A stretch of DNA of 62,927 nucleotides from Rhypophila decipiens (taxonomy: Eukaryota; Ascomycota; Sordariomycetes; Sordariales; Naviculisporaceae). The position numbers and the translations under genes were made by a program. Shown here in pieces: positions 41,314 through 53,044 of the stretch (its first letter is position 1; each line of letters opens with the position of its first letter). Location: the NCBI GenBank assembly GCA_033297075.1, contig MU858253.1:1-62927 (forward strand), written 5' to 3'. The notes beneath the pieces were generated by a model. It saw only the letters and a list, made by a program, of their open reading frames with translations. It was not told where the DNA came from and did no database searches.

Positions 41314-43687
41314 TCATTCAACGAACATAGAGTAGACATTGTTATCCCTCTCTGTCAAAGTTGAACCATCCTTTTCGCGCTCCATTTCCTGCTCCTGATG
41401 TTTCTTGTTCCTCTCCCGCTCCTTAGCAACCCGCTTGATATTAAGCCTTTCCATAAAACAAGCAGGTAGCAGCGCGCTACAAGCTGCAGCGAGGGCAAGA
41501 ATGAAGGTATGCCGTACCGCGCTGGCATATGCTTGCCGCAGACCACTCAGGATCTCGGGAGAGGAGGTCAAGTGTGAGAGCCCGTTGGCGCCGACGGCAA
41601 TCACCTGCTCGGGGAGGAGTCGGTCCTGGCTGCCCGTGTATTCGGGGACTGCGAGCCGCAGTCGGGATAGGAGTAGGTTCTGGGCGATTGCTATGCCGAT
41701 GGCGCTGTTCGTCATGTAAAATGTTAGCAACCACTTGGGGAAGAAAATCATTGGACCACCAAGTAAGTAGAGGAGCAAGTGATAAGCGGGGACACAAAGA
41801 ACCTACCCGCCGAGCTGGTAAGAGAAAACGGCGATTGCTTTTGATGACCAGTTAGTTACTAGTACTAGGAGCTCAGTTTCATGAAAATGACTGGACAGGC
41901 ATGAATTCACCATTTCCGGTAGCAAGATCACTTGGCCTGCAGTGTTTCAATGTTAGTATATTTCCAGTTTTGACAAATGCGTCAAAGCAATCAACTTACT
42001 CCAAGGCAGCCTGCAACGCCGTGTACGGGAGCTGCTGGACCATACCAACACCAATGCCGACCAGGGTGAGAATTGCTGCCCATGTAGCTGTGGGGGTAAA
42101 AATATCAATGGTGGTGAGGAAGCCAGCGCTGATACTCATTACCACAATGCCTGCCATCATGAACGGGACCTGGCAAGAGACGTGTGAGCAATGATTTACA
42201 GTCCAGGACAAAGAAAACTTACATAGTGACCCCATGTTGACACAATCCCACCGGTCACCATGATACTGACAATCACAGGTGCTATCATTGCGATAATTCT
42301 GATTCCGCTCTCGGTTGTCGAGACCCCTTGTCCGGATTGGAAGAATATGGGGAGGTAGAAGCTATACTGGACAGTGAGAGGCCGTGCAAGTCAGACGCAG
42401 TTCCGCTAGATAAACACTTGACAAAAGAAGGCCGAGAGAATGAGAACTCCAACAAACCGTTTGTGTCATCAAACCAAGACAGAACAAAACAAGGGAACCC
42501 ATGGAAAGGGACCTCTGTCGGAGTACCCTGAGTGGGATCATGGCTTCTTCCCCTTGCCTCCAGAGCCAATAGCAAAGACCGATGGTAAGCAGGGCAAAGC
42601 CAACGAGCAGCCCGATGCTTTTGGGGTCGGTCCAGGCGTAGAGTGTACCGCCCCATGTTAATGCCAGGAGAAGACAGCAGATGGCCCCAATGAACACCAC
42701 AGTTCCGCCCATGTCCATGTGTCTAATCTTCTCCCCGAGCGGCAGGGAGATATTAGCAGGGTTGGAGGCAGACCTGAAGGGCACAAATATGTACAGGAGG
42801 ACAATCACGCACACTCCACATGGGACATTTCTGAAGATTGAAAGTGTCAGATTTAACCCTAACCCTATTGGAACACGGCAGGTTTAAACTCACATCCAAA
42901 AACACCATCCTGTATAACGTAACTGGCAGTTAGAAAGAACTCCTCAAGCAATGGTCTTGGTTTAATGGGAGAAATTCAACATACGCCAGGTAGCATACTG
43001 GGTGAGGACACCACCCAAGATTGGCCCAACGCAAGTGCTGATGCCCATGAATCCGACAACGATGCCTATGAAGAGAGGCACCTTGTCGAGGCGGACCACG
43101 TATCCGATGATTGCCAGTGCCCCCTGTAGGAGACCAGCAGCACCCAGCCCGAGGATTGCTCGTCCGAGAATCAGGGCCGTAGAATTTGGGGCGGCCGCAC
43201 AGACCACGGATCCGGCTGTTGGATGTGGTTTTGTATTAGTCTAAGAGAAATGCACGAGACAAATCCAACTCAACTGACCTTCAAAGACGACCAAAGAAAC
43301 CAAATAGATAACCTTGCCATTAAAGTACTTGTAAAGATTTCCAAAGAGAGGCTGGAACGCCGTCAGGGTCAGCAGGTATGCCGACCCGTACCAAGAGACG
43401 TCAGCCAAGGACCGAAACTCGGTGGTGATCTGCGGGATGGCCGTGGCAATGATGGTCGTGTCGAGGCCAAAGAGGAAGACGCCCAGGCAGAGGGAAGCAA
43501 TCACGATGGCGAGACGCCATGATTCGAGACTGCCACTCGCTGAAGGAGCAGCAATATCAGTGCTGCTGGCAGTGACATTGACCACGATAGCCGCCTTTTT
43601 CTCCATGTGGGAGCTATCTTGAACCGGTCTTTTTGGTGAAGAAGACACGGAGGCTTCCGTGTATTGAGGAGCATTGCATTCTTCCAT
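41314..43687 (-). CDS. 14-TM MFS efflux transporter (DHA14 type)
   Basis: 593 residues from nine exons: 43687-43279, 43215-42985, 42909-42894, 42830-42458, 42366-42233, 42170-42000, 41936-41911, 41837-41807, 41704-41314. The total divides by three and the joined protein is continuous. The N-terminal 60 residues are cytosolic, then helices with LDTTIIATAIPQI (DHA14 motif D1), the SAYLLTLTAFQPLFG and LYKYFNGK segments (motif A), LILGRAILGLGAAG (motif B), GPILGGVL and WRWCFWINVPCG (motif C region). The C-terminal half contains PIFFQSGQGVSTTESGIR and ALEPSDLATGN. Three exons are micro-exons (16, 26 and 31 nt). A proton-driven exporter at the plasma membrane, likely for a toxic metabolite. Confidence 0.92.
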
Positions 43688-44971
43688 CTTGGGCTTGTTT
43701 TTCCAGAAAGTCGCAGAAGAAAAAGGGAGAGAAACAGAGACGGGAAATTAGCTGATCAGTTGTGCTCTTACTCAGTCGTAACGAAACCGGTCAAAGCCTG
43801 AAGCAAGGCGATAGAGGGGGAGGCTGTTGGTGGAAGAAGCTTCTTGGCGCAATCAAAATCTGCACAAGATTGTGTGGAAGCCTGTTCCCTACTCCACATT
43901 CTGCAAACGGGCTGTTGCTTGACATCCAGTCATGGTTGATTGATCGCGAATAGATGAGGTCAATATCACCAAAGCTTCGCGGCGGACCGTGTCATGCCCG
44001 CATCTGGCGTTGGAAGCCTTGGCAAACAAAGTGCTCTGGAGGGCCTCCCCGGACACAGGAAGGTTGTAGCACCGCTGTTGGGACCACTTTGCATGTTTGA
44101 GAGCTACATAGCTATATCGGTGGAGACGATATGAGTCGGTGGGAGGGAGGCGGCACAGCGTCGTGATAGAATTGGGACGGCCCACGAGTAAAATCAGCAT
44201 TGGGCAGGCGCTGGCCCCAACATATGCTTACAGGATATAATAACAACCAGTATGGCGGACACTGTGCGGGAAAGAAAGCTTGGTGTGGCTCGGACCTTAG
44301 TTATCCCAGAAGTCTGCCACGCATGCCACGCATGCGACGCAACCGGGTGGTGGCTAATTTAACTTCTCTTCGACTTCCAAGGTTACTAGGGGCTGGGTCG
44401 CGGACGTGCATGTGATATCAAGGTTGAAACAAATAGAGAGAGGCAGAAAATGGTGTGATACCTAGGTTTTTGGTTTTGTGCCTCGTGCCTACATAAATAA
44501 GGTTCTGGGCCATAAGTCCCCGTTAATCTTACGTGCCACATGAATGCCTCCGAACAACAACGGATAATTGAAGGCTACGGAGCCTTTGCCCCATACGTGA
44601 GTGACATCTGCCGAGTCCACGGACCAGACGCAAAAGACAAAGGTCCATACGCGAGGTACCTTTTCCGGGCCGGGGCAACGGCTCAAAGTCTTCTGCCCAT
44701 GATGGGGTCCATCAGGTTAGAGAAGTGCATAGCGTTCAAGACAGAGCGGAAGCCATCGGAACAATCCAGCCTGAGACTATTCAATAGCTACCTGGCACCT
44801 ACAAAGCGAGTGGTATAAAAAGAAAGAGAAAATTAAGAATTATACAGCTTTTATTGTTTCGTATTAAGAATGCTATTTCTGCACAAAGTCCACCAACAAT
44901 AGTATGGTCATCAACAAATTGTCCAGGTGTGCAACTATTTTCCTAAATTTGACTGCCCCTATCCAAATATT
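43688..44971. other. Intergenic, 1.3 kb
   Basis: No supported gene. The first part is the upstream region of the MFS gene. ATGCCACGCATGCGACGC near 44320 is a short internal repeat only. Confidence 0.4.
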
Positions 44972-46713
44972 CTATACCACAGCAGCTACATCCTGATGTG
45001 CACGCACCTTTCCGTCCGTAGATTCACCGCCGGGCCCAGCCCAAATATCGGTGGTAAAGTTGTTGTGAGCACGCGTGGCAGAATATGTCTTCTTCAGCTG
45101 CCCGTGGTAATCCATATCAATCGACTCAAGACCAAAATCAGTCCATGCCGAGATGCCGGTCTGTACTGACTTTTGGGGGCGTGTACCAGTGGAAGTCTGA
45201 TATGCCTTGCGGATGAAGGACTTGAGAGTGACAAGGCGCCCGCCAGGAACATATACCTGCAGTGGACCTGCAGCTCCATGCCGACTGGGGGGAAGCCTCC
45301 ACCAGCTCGGGCTCGGGGACTTGCCTTCTTCATTGCTCTTCTTTCCGGCGCTGCCACTTCCGCTCCCAGATGACTTGAAGTAGGAAAGCACCGAGCGGAC
45401 TTGTTTGCTGTTGATGAGGGACTTGAACACCACTGCGACCACTGGGCAGGATCCGCAGATGTGACCGACCGTGACCTCGGCGACACTAGGTAATCGGTTA
45501 GGCATATTGTGGAAACGGTTGAATCTTGTCAACAACTGGGGGACGTACCCCAAAGAGTAGGCCGGCATGCCAGACCAAGTTTGGTCTTCCGTGTCGTTCA
45601 TCTTGAAACGAAATATACAGCTGGCAATCGAGCAACCGCAGGCGCTATGGTGAGGAGATCGTTTGAGGTTAGTTTGGTGGGCAGTCTCGGATGATGCAAG
45701 AGTGTCTTTGCAGTCAGCAGAAAAATAAGAGGACATGGACCCACAGCAGACCGGCCAAAAAGATAGCCACGATACCAATCTTCTTGCGCGTGGCTAAGCG
45801 GAGCGGCACTACCAAGCTCATTGGGATAGCCAGGACAAAGAAATCGGTGATGGCGCCGAAGATTCCCGCAGCCCCCGACAAAGCTCTGGTATGCGGAAGG
45901 GCAAAGTACACAGAGAAAAGCCAGCCGCCAACAGCCCCTGGTTTGGGCACCGTCACAACGATGGCGACGATAACGAGGGTAATGTAGAAGACAGAAATCA
46001 GGGCCGTTCCCGTCAGGATTATGTATCTTGCAGCATTGACGGGTCGGAAGATGCGGAGATAGAGCACGAGGAGGGACACTTTCACCGACGCTGCGCTTAG
46101 AGGAAACGTGATTTGTGTGACGAGGGAGTTCTACGTCAGAAATACGGTAAAATATCAGTAATGAACGTCCTTGGATTTGGAATCGGAGTCGCCTACCTTC
46201 AAGTAACTCTCTGATATCCTGCTAAGCTTGACATTCCATTGGTGAATTCCATTCGGGTTATCGAGGGCTATTACACACGAGTCAGGCCTGTTCAGTACAA
46301 GGTAGGATAAGAATGAAACCTACACATCAGTACCGAAACACAGTACGCGGTGACAACAAGCTGAGGAGAAGTGAGACAAGTCAGTGTTGGTCGAATGCTG
46401 TCATAGGCTAAGGTAGGTACTCACAGACGAAATGATGGCAAGCACTTTGTGTGGTTGAGATGGATCAGCAACTGAGCACTGGCTGACAATAACGCGAAGA
46501 AGCTCACTACTCACCATCATCGAACCCAAAGTTGTGTCTCATGCAGACTCGCGCGTAAATTCGGGCACCGAGAAAGATAAACATCAAAGGCATAAAAGTG
46601 CAAATGACAATTCTCGGCTGATACGCGATTGACTCCGGGTTCACAAAATTTGGCGTTACTCCCGGCGGAGGCAACATGGCCGGCGTGTTGTCTGCAAAAC
46701 CGCTGATGTCCAT
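44972..46713 (-). CDS. SAT4/rhodopsin-fold integral membrane protein
   Basis: 440 residues from exons 46713-46515, 46444-46425, 46360-46324, 46267-46197, 46130-45745, 45644-45549 and 45485-44972; the frame is kept. The start at 46713 (MDISGFADNTPAM) is chosen because the longer in-frame ATG at 46851 adds only low-complexity residues. Seven-helix fungal rhodopsin-domain (SAT4-like) features are RIYARVCMRHNFGFDD after helix 2, SLLVLYLRIF in helix 3, ITDFFVLAIPMSLV in helix 5/6, and CGCSIASCIFRF. The 63-nt intron before VAEVTVGHICGS is in frame and stop-free; removing it restores the family spacing. The tail is Ser/Lys-rich. No retinal-binding Lys is expected in this family; the role is unknown, often found in pathogen and cluster contexts. 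Confidence 0.82.
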
Positions 46714-48261
46714 CTTGGCGCTGTATGGTGGTCGTGACAATGCGAAGCCGAAAGAGTTGAATGAGGGGGAGATACCAGACCCACGTCCACTTCTTCCACG
46801 AGTTTTCTTTTGTTCGATAGAGTCCCTTAAAAAGTTGAAGTTGTGGGCCATCAGGCAGTCACGCCAGTGCCCAGTAAACCGTTCTTGCCGCTCGATAACG
46901 CAAATAAGATTTCGACTGTCAGCTCACGAACCGCTCTTGGGGGCCGAAGGAAGGAACATTGGAACACTACCACAGCCTACTGGCCGCCTGCCCACTAATA
47001 TCGGAGCTGAGTGACACACTTACACTCATACTGTAGGTCTGGACCGCAGCACCAACCTGCATACGTAAGGATTCGCTGGCGCTTTAGGTTAGCCCCATCA
47101 TGTCTCTCACTTGCATCTTGCTTGACCCTCGGAATATTCTAAAAGCCGAGTTTCTCGACGGTCCGAGCTTCCCTTCATCCCCGCCTGGTCTGAAACTGTC
47201 AATAATCGAAAGAAAGCCCCCTGAAGGGCACGGTATTTCACCATCTTGATCGAATATTACCAACGACCGGTCCGGCTCCGCACAGCGCCGCACTGGCACC
47301 GGACGGGATGGACGGGATAAGGCCACGAAGGACCCGCTGTTGCGACCTCCGAGGAGGATTCCTACTTGTGGAGATGAGTTTCTGCGCAATTGATATCCAA
47401 TTGGCCGAGGACTCGGAAAAGACGGCACGGGAACCAATACAATCAACAAACTCTTCTCCCGGCTGACCAAAGATTTTAGTCCGAATGATGTCTTGCTGGA
47501 CGCCGTTTACCTGCAGTTTATTATCTATATATTTGCCACAGGCTATTGCCACAGGCTAGCACCAAACATCGCCTGCCGCCAAAGTAAGTAAACATCAAGG
47601 CAGCCCCAAGGCAGAACTGGGGCTTGGTAATACGCGACAGTGAACTCGGCACTGCATCATCACGAGTCAGTTACCAAAATAGTGTGCCAACTATTACCCC
47701 TCCGCCGGCCGCCAAGTTCACAGATTCGTATCGGAGCCGCTTACCAACCTCATGCCAGCGCCGTTTACCTTTTGGGCTGTAAGAGGCCGTTTTTTTACAG
47801 ATTTGATAATGCGCCACATCAGCTGCTGAAAAGATAACCGACCGTAGGTGTAGTCTAACATCTCTTATACGCCAGGCAACCGCAACGGCCTTGGCATTAG
47901 GATATTGCACAGCTTGTTGGTTGTGACTCGAAAGGGCAGATATGAGCTACCCACCGAGTCAAGATAGGGGGCTGCAGAGAGCTGAGAAAGGATACTCATT
48001 AGGAGAAAGTACGACACGTGTTGAGATTGGGGCTCACAATGGCCATCAGCCAGTTTAGCACTCTTGATTACCTAGGTATCCCGGCAATTGTCAACCCATG
48101 CTGTCTTATATCTTCTTGGTCTACCCACATTAATTAGTGGTAATAGCTACCGTTGTATCGGGACGTGCTTTTTGCGAGTCGCTGTGCTTCTTACTGTATC
48201 TCATCGGTTGCTCTCCTTCTTTGTGTCTAATCGCAAAGCGTCCAAGCTTCACCAAATCGCC
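46714..48261. other. Divergent intergenic region, 1.5 kb
   Basis: Between the divergent SAT4-type and P450 genes. No domain-bearing frame. Near 47530 the 11-mer TTGCCACAGGC is repeated in tandem (17-nt spacing). Confidence 0.4.
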
Positions 48262-50102
48262 ATGGGGATCACTCTTGACCTAGCCTCGATATGGCACGTG
48301 CGTTATTCCTCGCTCGATCACTCGCCACTTGGGCATCCACACGTAGGCTTGCTTTCAAGGCTTGCGGTGATTCCATTATTTGTCTTCTTTGCAACTTTTG
48401 TTCTATATCACCTCGTCTTGTTCATCAACACATCAAGAACCTTCAAGATGGTCCCTACCGTCCCCTACTGGGTGCCTTACCTTGGCTCTGCGATGTCCTT
48501 GATGGGTAATCCCGCAGAGTTCTTTCTTTCTGTCGCGTAAGTGTGGCACAAAAGCAAAGAGCATTGAAATGTAGCTAATATGAGAAATCCCTGATGCCGC
48601 AGAAAGCGCTTTGGATACGCACGTCCGCTCGGCATCAGAGTAGCATTTCTTGATCTCGTCCTCGTTTCCAACCCCGAACAGATCCAACAGCTCTTTAGAA
48701 ACTCTAGCTCGCTCTCGCCGAGACTGAGTCTGAACTTTGCGTTGAGGTATCTCTTTCGGATGCCGGCGGCGGTCCTCCCACTGTATTTCCAGGACAATAT
48801 TCCCATCACCACAAAATCGGACGATGGATCTAGCAAGGTCCAGCTGGAAAATCAAATTCATCTTCAAGCTCACAACTTCCATAAGCTGCTTTCGGGTCGG
48901 AACCTCGTGGACCTGAACCATCGCTATCTAGCCGCGCTGGAGCGAACTCTTGGTTCCTTGGAGGTTAGCCACGAGTGGAGCACAATTCCGGATCTGTACG
49001 CCTTCTTGCAGGACACAGTGGCGGCGTCATCTATTGAAACAGTGTTGGGCTCCAAGATCCTTGAGCTTAACCCGAATTTGGTGGAGGACCTTTGGCAGTT
49101 CCAGGCAGGAGTCCCGAAACTGCTTCGTCTCTACCCTAGATGGCTGGTCCCGCAAGTATATGCCGCAAGGGACAGACTCATCAACTCCATCAGGTCGTGG
49201 CATTCTCATGTCGATTCCTGCATGAAATCCGTTTCCGGCACTTGGTCTCCCAATCTCGGCGCCAGCGTCGTTGAAAAGCGATATGAGGATTTCTCCAAGA
49301 TCCCATGGATGACCGCTGATGCACGCGCTTCTGACGATCTTGGGTTCTTGTTCTCGTGAGTTCTACACCACCCAGATGGCCATGTGAACCAGCCAGCTAC
49401 TAATTAGTCGTACCTTGACACAGACTCAATGCCAATGTTGTCCCGGCAAGTTTCTGGTATATCTTTGAAGCACTCAAAAGTCCAAAGGTTCGCAGTCAAA
49501 TGAACAAAGAGGTCGCTTTGTCGTCTCATGGAGGACAAGAAATCAACATCGACAAGCTCTTGACACAACCTCTTCTACAATCCACCTACGCCGAGGTTCT
49601 TCGACTGTACGTCGTTACTTTCCTGACCAGGACAGTAGAGTCGCCCGATAACCATGGTCTCAACATCGGCGGCTATTCCATTCCCAACGGCAAGCACATT
49701 GTGGTGCCGAGCAACATCTCATCCTACAATGCTGAGGTTTGGACCCGGACTCGACCCGAGACGACCATGGCGAAACCACTCACAGAGTTTGATGCCGAAC
49801 GATTCCTCACGCAGAACAGCCCGCGCCCCAGCGAAGACACCGGCAGCAGTAATGCAAAGCCATTCTCCATGAAAGGCCTGACAAATCTCTGGCTGCCATA
49901 TGGTGGAGGCGATTGCATCTGTCCTGGGCGATTCTTTGCCAAGGGCCAGATGCTGCTGACTTACGCGCTCATCTTTTCTCATTACGACGTGGAGCTCATC
50001 GATACCACTACAGCGGTGCAGCCCGACACGCGATTTGCACCGTTTGGGTCTCTGCCGCCGGCTTCCAGGGTTCCCTTTCGGATCAGAAAGAAGGTAACAT
50101 AA
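48262..50102 (+). CDS. Cytochrome P450 (YGGG heme-loop type)
   Basis: 568 residues from exons 48262-48536, 48603-49355, 49424-50102 (introns of 66 and 68 nt; frame kept). A hydrophobic N-terminal anchor (LAVIPLFVFFATFVLYHLVLFI, about residues 33-54) precedes the proline hinge VPTVPYWVPYLG. EVLRL is the ExxR motif of the K helix. The heme loop is YGGGDCICPGRFFAKGQ, with the cysteine ligand in CPG. This loop form and the VPYWVPYLGS hinge resemble the CYP7/CYP8-like fungal P450s (often annotated as prostacyclin-synthase or 25-hydroxycholesterol-hydroxylase-like). The I-helix is weak (NANVVPASFWYIFEAL, no AGxxT), which occurs in P450s that do not use a conventional oxygen-activation pathway. Substrate unknown; likely part of the cluster. 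Confidence 0.88.
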
Positions 50103-51136
50103 GCGCGGCCAAGGGGGGCTGGGGAGGCTGGGGCGATGTTTCGCCAAATGTAACTAGGTAGATACGGAATACTGTATAGCTCATATCTCAGATTGTGCCA
50201 CATGTAGACATGGAAAATAGCAAAAAGAAAACGTAAACAATGTTGTTGGGGGCGAAAAGTGATACCCAAGGACCTCGCTTACAGGGATAAAAGTACATTG
50301 AGACGACAAGTACTCCGTACTCCGCCCGTTTTTTCACAGGGCCGTGGTGAGGTTGTACTGTACCATACCACCCAGTACCGTCCTGTTATTGGCAATTAAT
50401 CAAGTTGACCCGTCGCGCAAGGAACTGCCTCTTTTTGCAAAATTGATTGTGCCTCTTCCTCTTTGATTTAGCAATTTGTAACCCGGACTATTGGTGGCAA
50501 GAGCTGCGAGTTTCGATACAATATTTCAGATCCGACAGTATATATCGTTGAAACCGTTACAGTACCTAAATACACTATCCGTACGTTGCATCCTGCCTGG
50601 CGCCTGCCTGCACAGCACGGCTTGGCCATGCAGTCAGCACAGCACAGTGCCAATAAGCCTTCGAATTATGCCGATGTTCGGGCATATCATTCACTATTGA
50701 CAGGTCCCGCGCATACATGCTTAATATTGCCGGATTGAACCACCAACAGCAGGAACCAGGGACGAAAAGGCCCCCAAGACACCGAGCTGAGAGCTGCAGG
50801 GGCTTGTTCGCTGAAAAACAAACCCGAAACAACCAGCAACAAAGAAACAGTGCATTAAACCGGCCGGCAACTCGCATCCCGGCTCAGGGAAGGGCCTATC
50901 AGGACACTGTCCCCCGCCCCAAATCCAAAGAGCTGGATAGGCGCGGGAAAAAAAGGTTCACCAACTTTACTCCAACCTCACCTTCCGATACATTACGACA
51001 AACGTTTGTTTGCCAAACAACGTCCTGAGCAAAAGGCGAAAGAATTCAAACACGAAGCTCCAAATTCTGTCCCCGCACCTTCCAGCGCATGATATACCTA
51101 CTGGTACCCACTGTATGGTATTACTTTCCAGCAACA
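50103..51136. other. Intergenic between two P450 genes
   Basis: 1.0 kb, no recognised gene; AT-rich in places. ATG codons at 51089 and 51137 are both in frame with the next gene. Confidence 0.4.
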
Positions 51137-53044
51137 ATGGGGAAAATGGAAAACGTCGCCGCCACGACGGGTCTCACCAACTCGCAGCTTATCCTCCTTG
51201 TGTCGGCGACCGCGGTATTGATGCTAGCAACACACTACATCACAGGCCTTCACCACGACAGACAGGTGCGAAATGCCCACTTCCCACAACCGCCCGTCTC
51301 CTCGGTGTGGGGACACCTCAAAGAGGTCGACAAGTTCTTTCGAAAACGCGAGCCGGACCGCCACGCTGGTATGTTGCATCATATATCCACTACAACTTTC
51401 GCAGCCCGCCTCCCTAATCATGCCGAGTGAACTTATCTAGACTACGTGTTCACCGATATTTGCGATGCCCTGGGCCGCCCACCTCTCATCCTGCTTGACC
51501 TACGGCCCATCAACGCCAGTGTGTGTCTCGTCGGGAGCCACGAGGTGGCCGAGCAGATCTCCAAGGCGTCCAAGCTCTTCCCCTGGAGTCCGATCAAGTA
51601 TCCACAGACCATCGCCCCCCTACACCACATGATTGGCGACGGGTCTATCCTGCTACGGGAAGGGCTGGAGTGGAAGGCCCTGCGCAAGCAGTTCAACCCC
51701 GGCTTTGCGCCCCAGCACCTGGCCACGCTTCTGCCGCGGCTCGTGGACAAAGTGGCCGAGTTTGTAGACGTGATTGACCGGGTAGTGCGCGGCGAGGCAC
51801 CTGTCGCGCTTGCCAGTTTGACAGGCAACCTAGCGTTCGACATCATCGGCGCAGTTGTCTTGGACCTGGACACGCACGCCCAAAATCAGGAAAGTCCAAC
51901 AAGCCAACAGCGGCATCTCACGGCTCCACATCAGGGCAAGGAGCTGCAGTCGCTGTACAGCAGGCTTGTAACCTCGTACGACGTGGACTCGGGCCAGTAC
52001 CTGCCATGGTGGCTGATTCCCCTGACCAAGCTGAAGCGCGAGTACCTGGCACGCAAGGTCGACAAGATACTCAAGGAGCTTGTCCGGCAGAAGTTCAGTC
52101 TCATGCAACAGGAGCAGCAGCAGCAAGAGACCTCGAAGGCAAAGACGCACGAAATCCTCTCCCTCAGCCTCAGCGAAGCAGCAAGTGAGAACCTACTCAC
52201 CCCCCAGGTTCTCCAAGACACAGCGGATCAGCTCAAGACCTTCCTCTTTGCCGGGTGGGACACAACGGGCGTGGTGCTCGCATGGACATTTTACGAGCTC
52301 TCACGATCGCCCAAAGCGCTCGCGGCCGTCCGGGCCGAGCTAGATCAGCTCTTTGGGCCCGAGACGGCGTCGAATCCCATCCTCGTTTGCGACAGGTTGC
52401 GCTCGTTGGAGGGAGAATCACTGATTCAGAAGATGCCGTACATCACGGCCGTATTCAAAGAGACGCTGCGCCTCTACCCGCCCGCCTCGACTGGGCGCAC
52501 ATCGCCCCCGGGGACGGGGTTCACCGTCACGAGTTCTGACAATCCAGGACAAGAGTACTGCCTCGATGGCATGCTCATTTACATATGCGCGAGAGCCGTC
52601 CAGCGCGACCCAGCTGTGTATGGTGAGACAGCCGACGAGTTTGTACCCGAGCGCTGGTTGAACTCGAGCGACATCCCACCCGGCGCGTGGAGGCCGTTTG
52701 AGCGCGGGCCGAGGAATTGTATCGGCCAGGAGCTGGCTATGATTGAGGGCCGTGTTCTTCTTGCTGTCGTTGCGAGGACGTACGATTTTGTCAAGGTTGG
52801 ATTAGGTGAGTTGGCGTTGGATCCGGATTCTGGGCTGCCGGTGTTAGACGACAATGGGCGGCAGTGGAAGGTTCGGTCCGAGTTGTATAACGTGAGTTTG
52901 AGACTTTTCTTTTCTGTTGAGGTGATTCCATGCGGACATGATGCTGACTTTATTCCTCTTTAGACAAGAAAGGTCACTGCCAAGCCGGTGGACGGCATGA
53001 TGATGAAGGTTCGATTAAGGTCATCGTCTTCTATGAAAGGATAG
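51137..53044 (+). CDS. Cytochrome P450 (AGWDTT, FERGPRNCIGQ type)
   Basis: 587 residues from exons 51137-51368, 51441-52891, 52964-53044 (frame kept); the upstream in-frame ATG at 51089 would add 16 residues. The start at 51137 has context CAACAATGG. A membrane anchor (LILLVSATAVLMLATHYI, about residues 15-32) precedes a proline-rich hinge. The I-helix motif is AGWDTTG, the K-helix ExxR is ETLRLYPP, the PERF-like motif is PERW, and the heme loop is FERGPRNCIGQ. The architecture resembles the sterigmatocystin/aflatoxin-type and CYP52/CYP4-like P450s, but I cannot assign a family number. A glutamine-rich stretch (MQQEQQQQE) lies between helices. Endoplasmic reticulum monooxygenase; substrate unknown. 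Confidence 0.9.

Noticed and set aside
48433..48921. Long minus-strand frame opposite the first P450 gene
   Set aside because: Antisense shadow of P450 exons; no motifs of its own.
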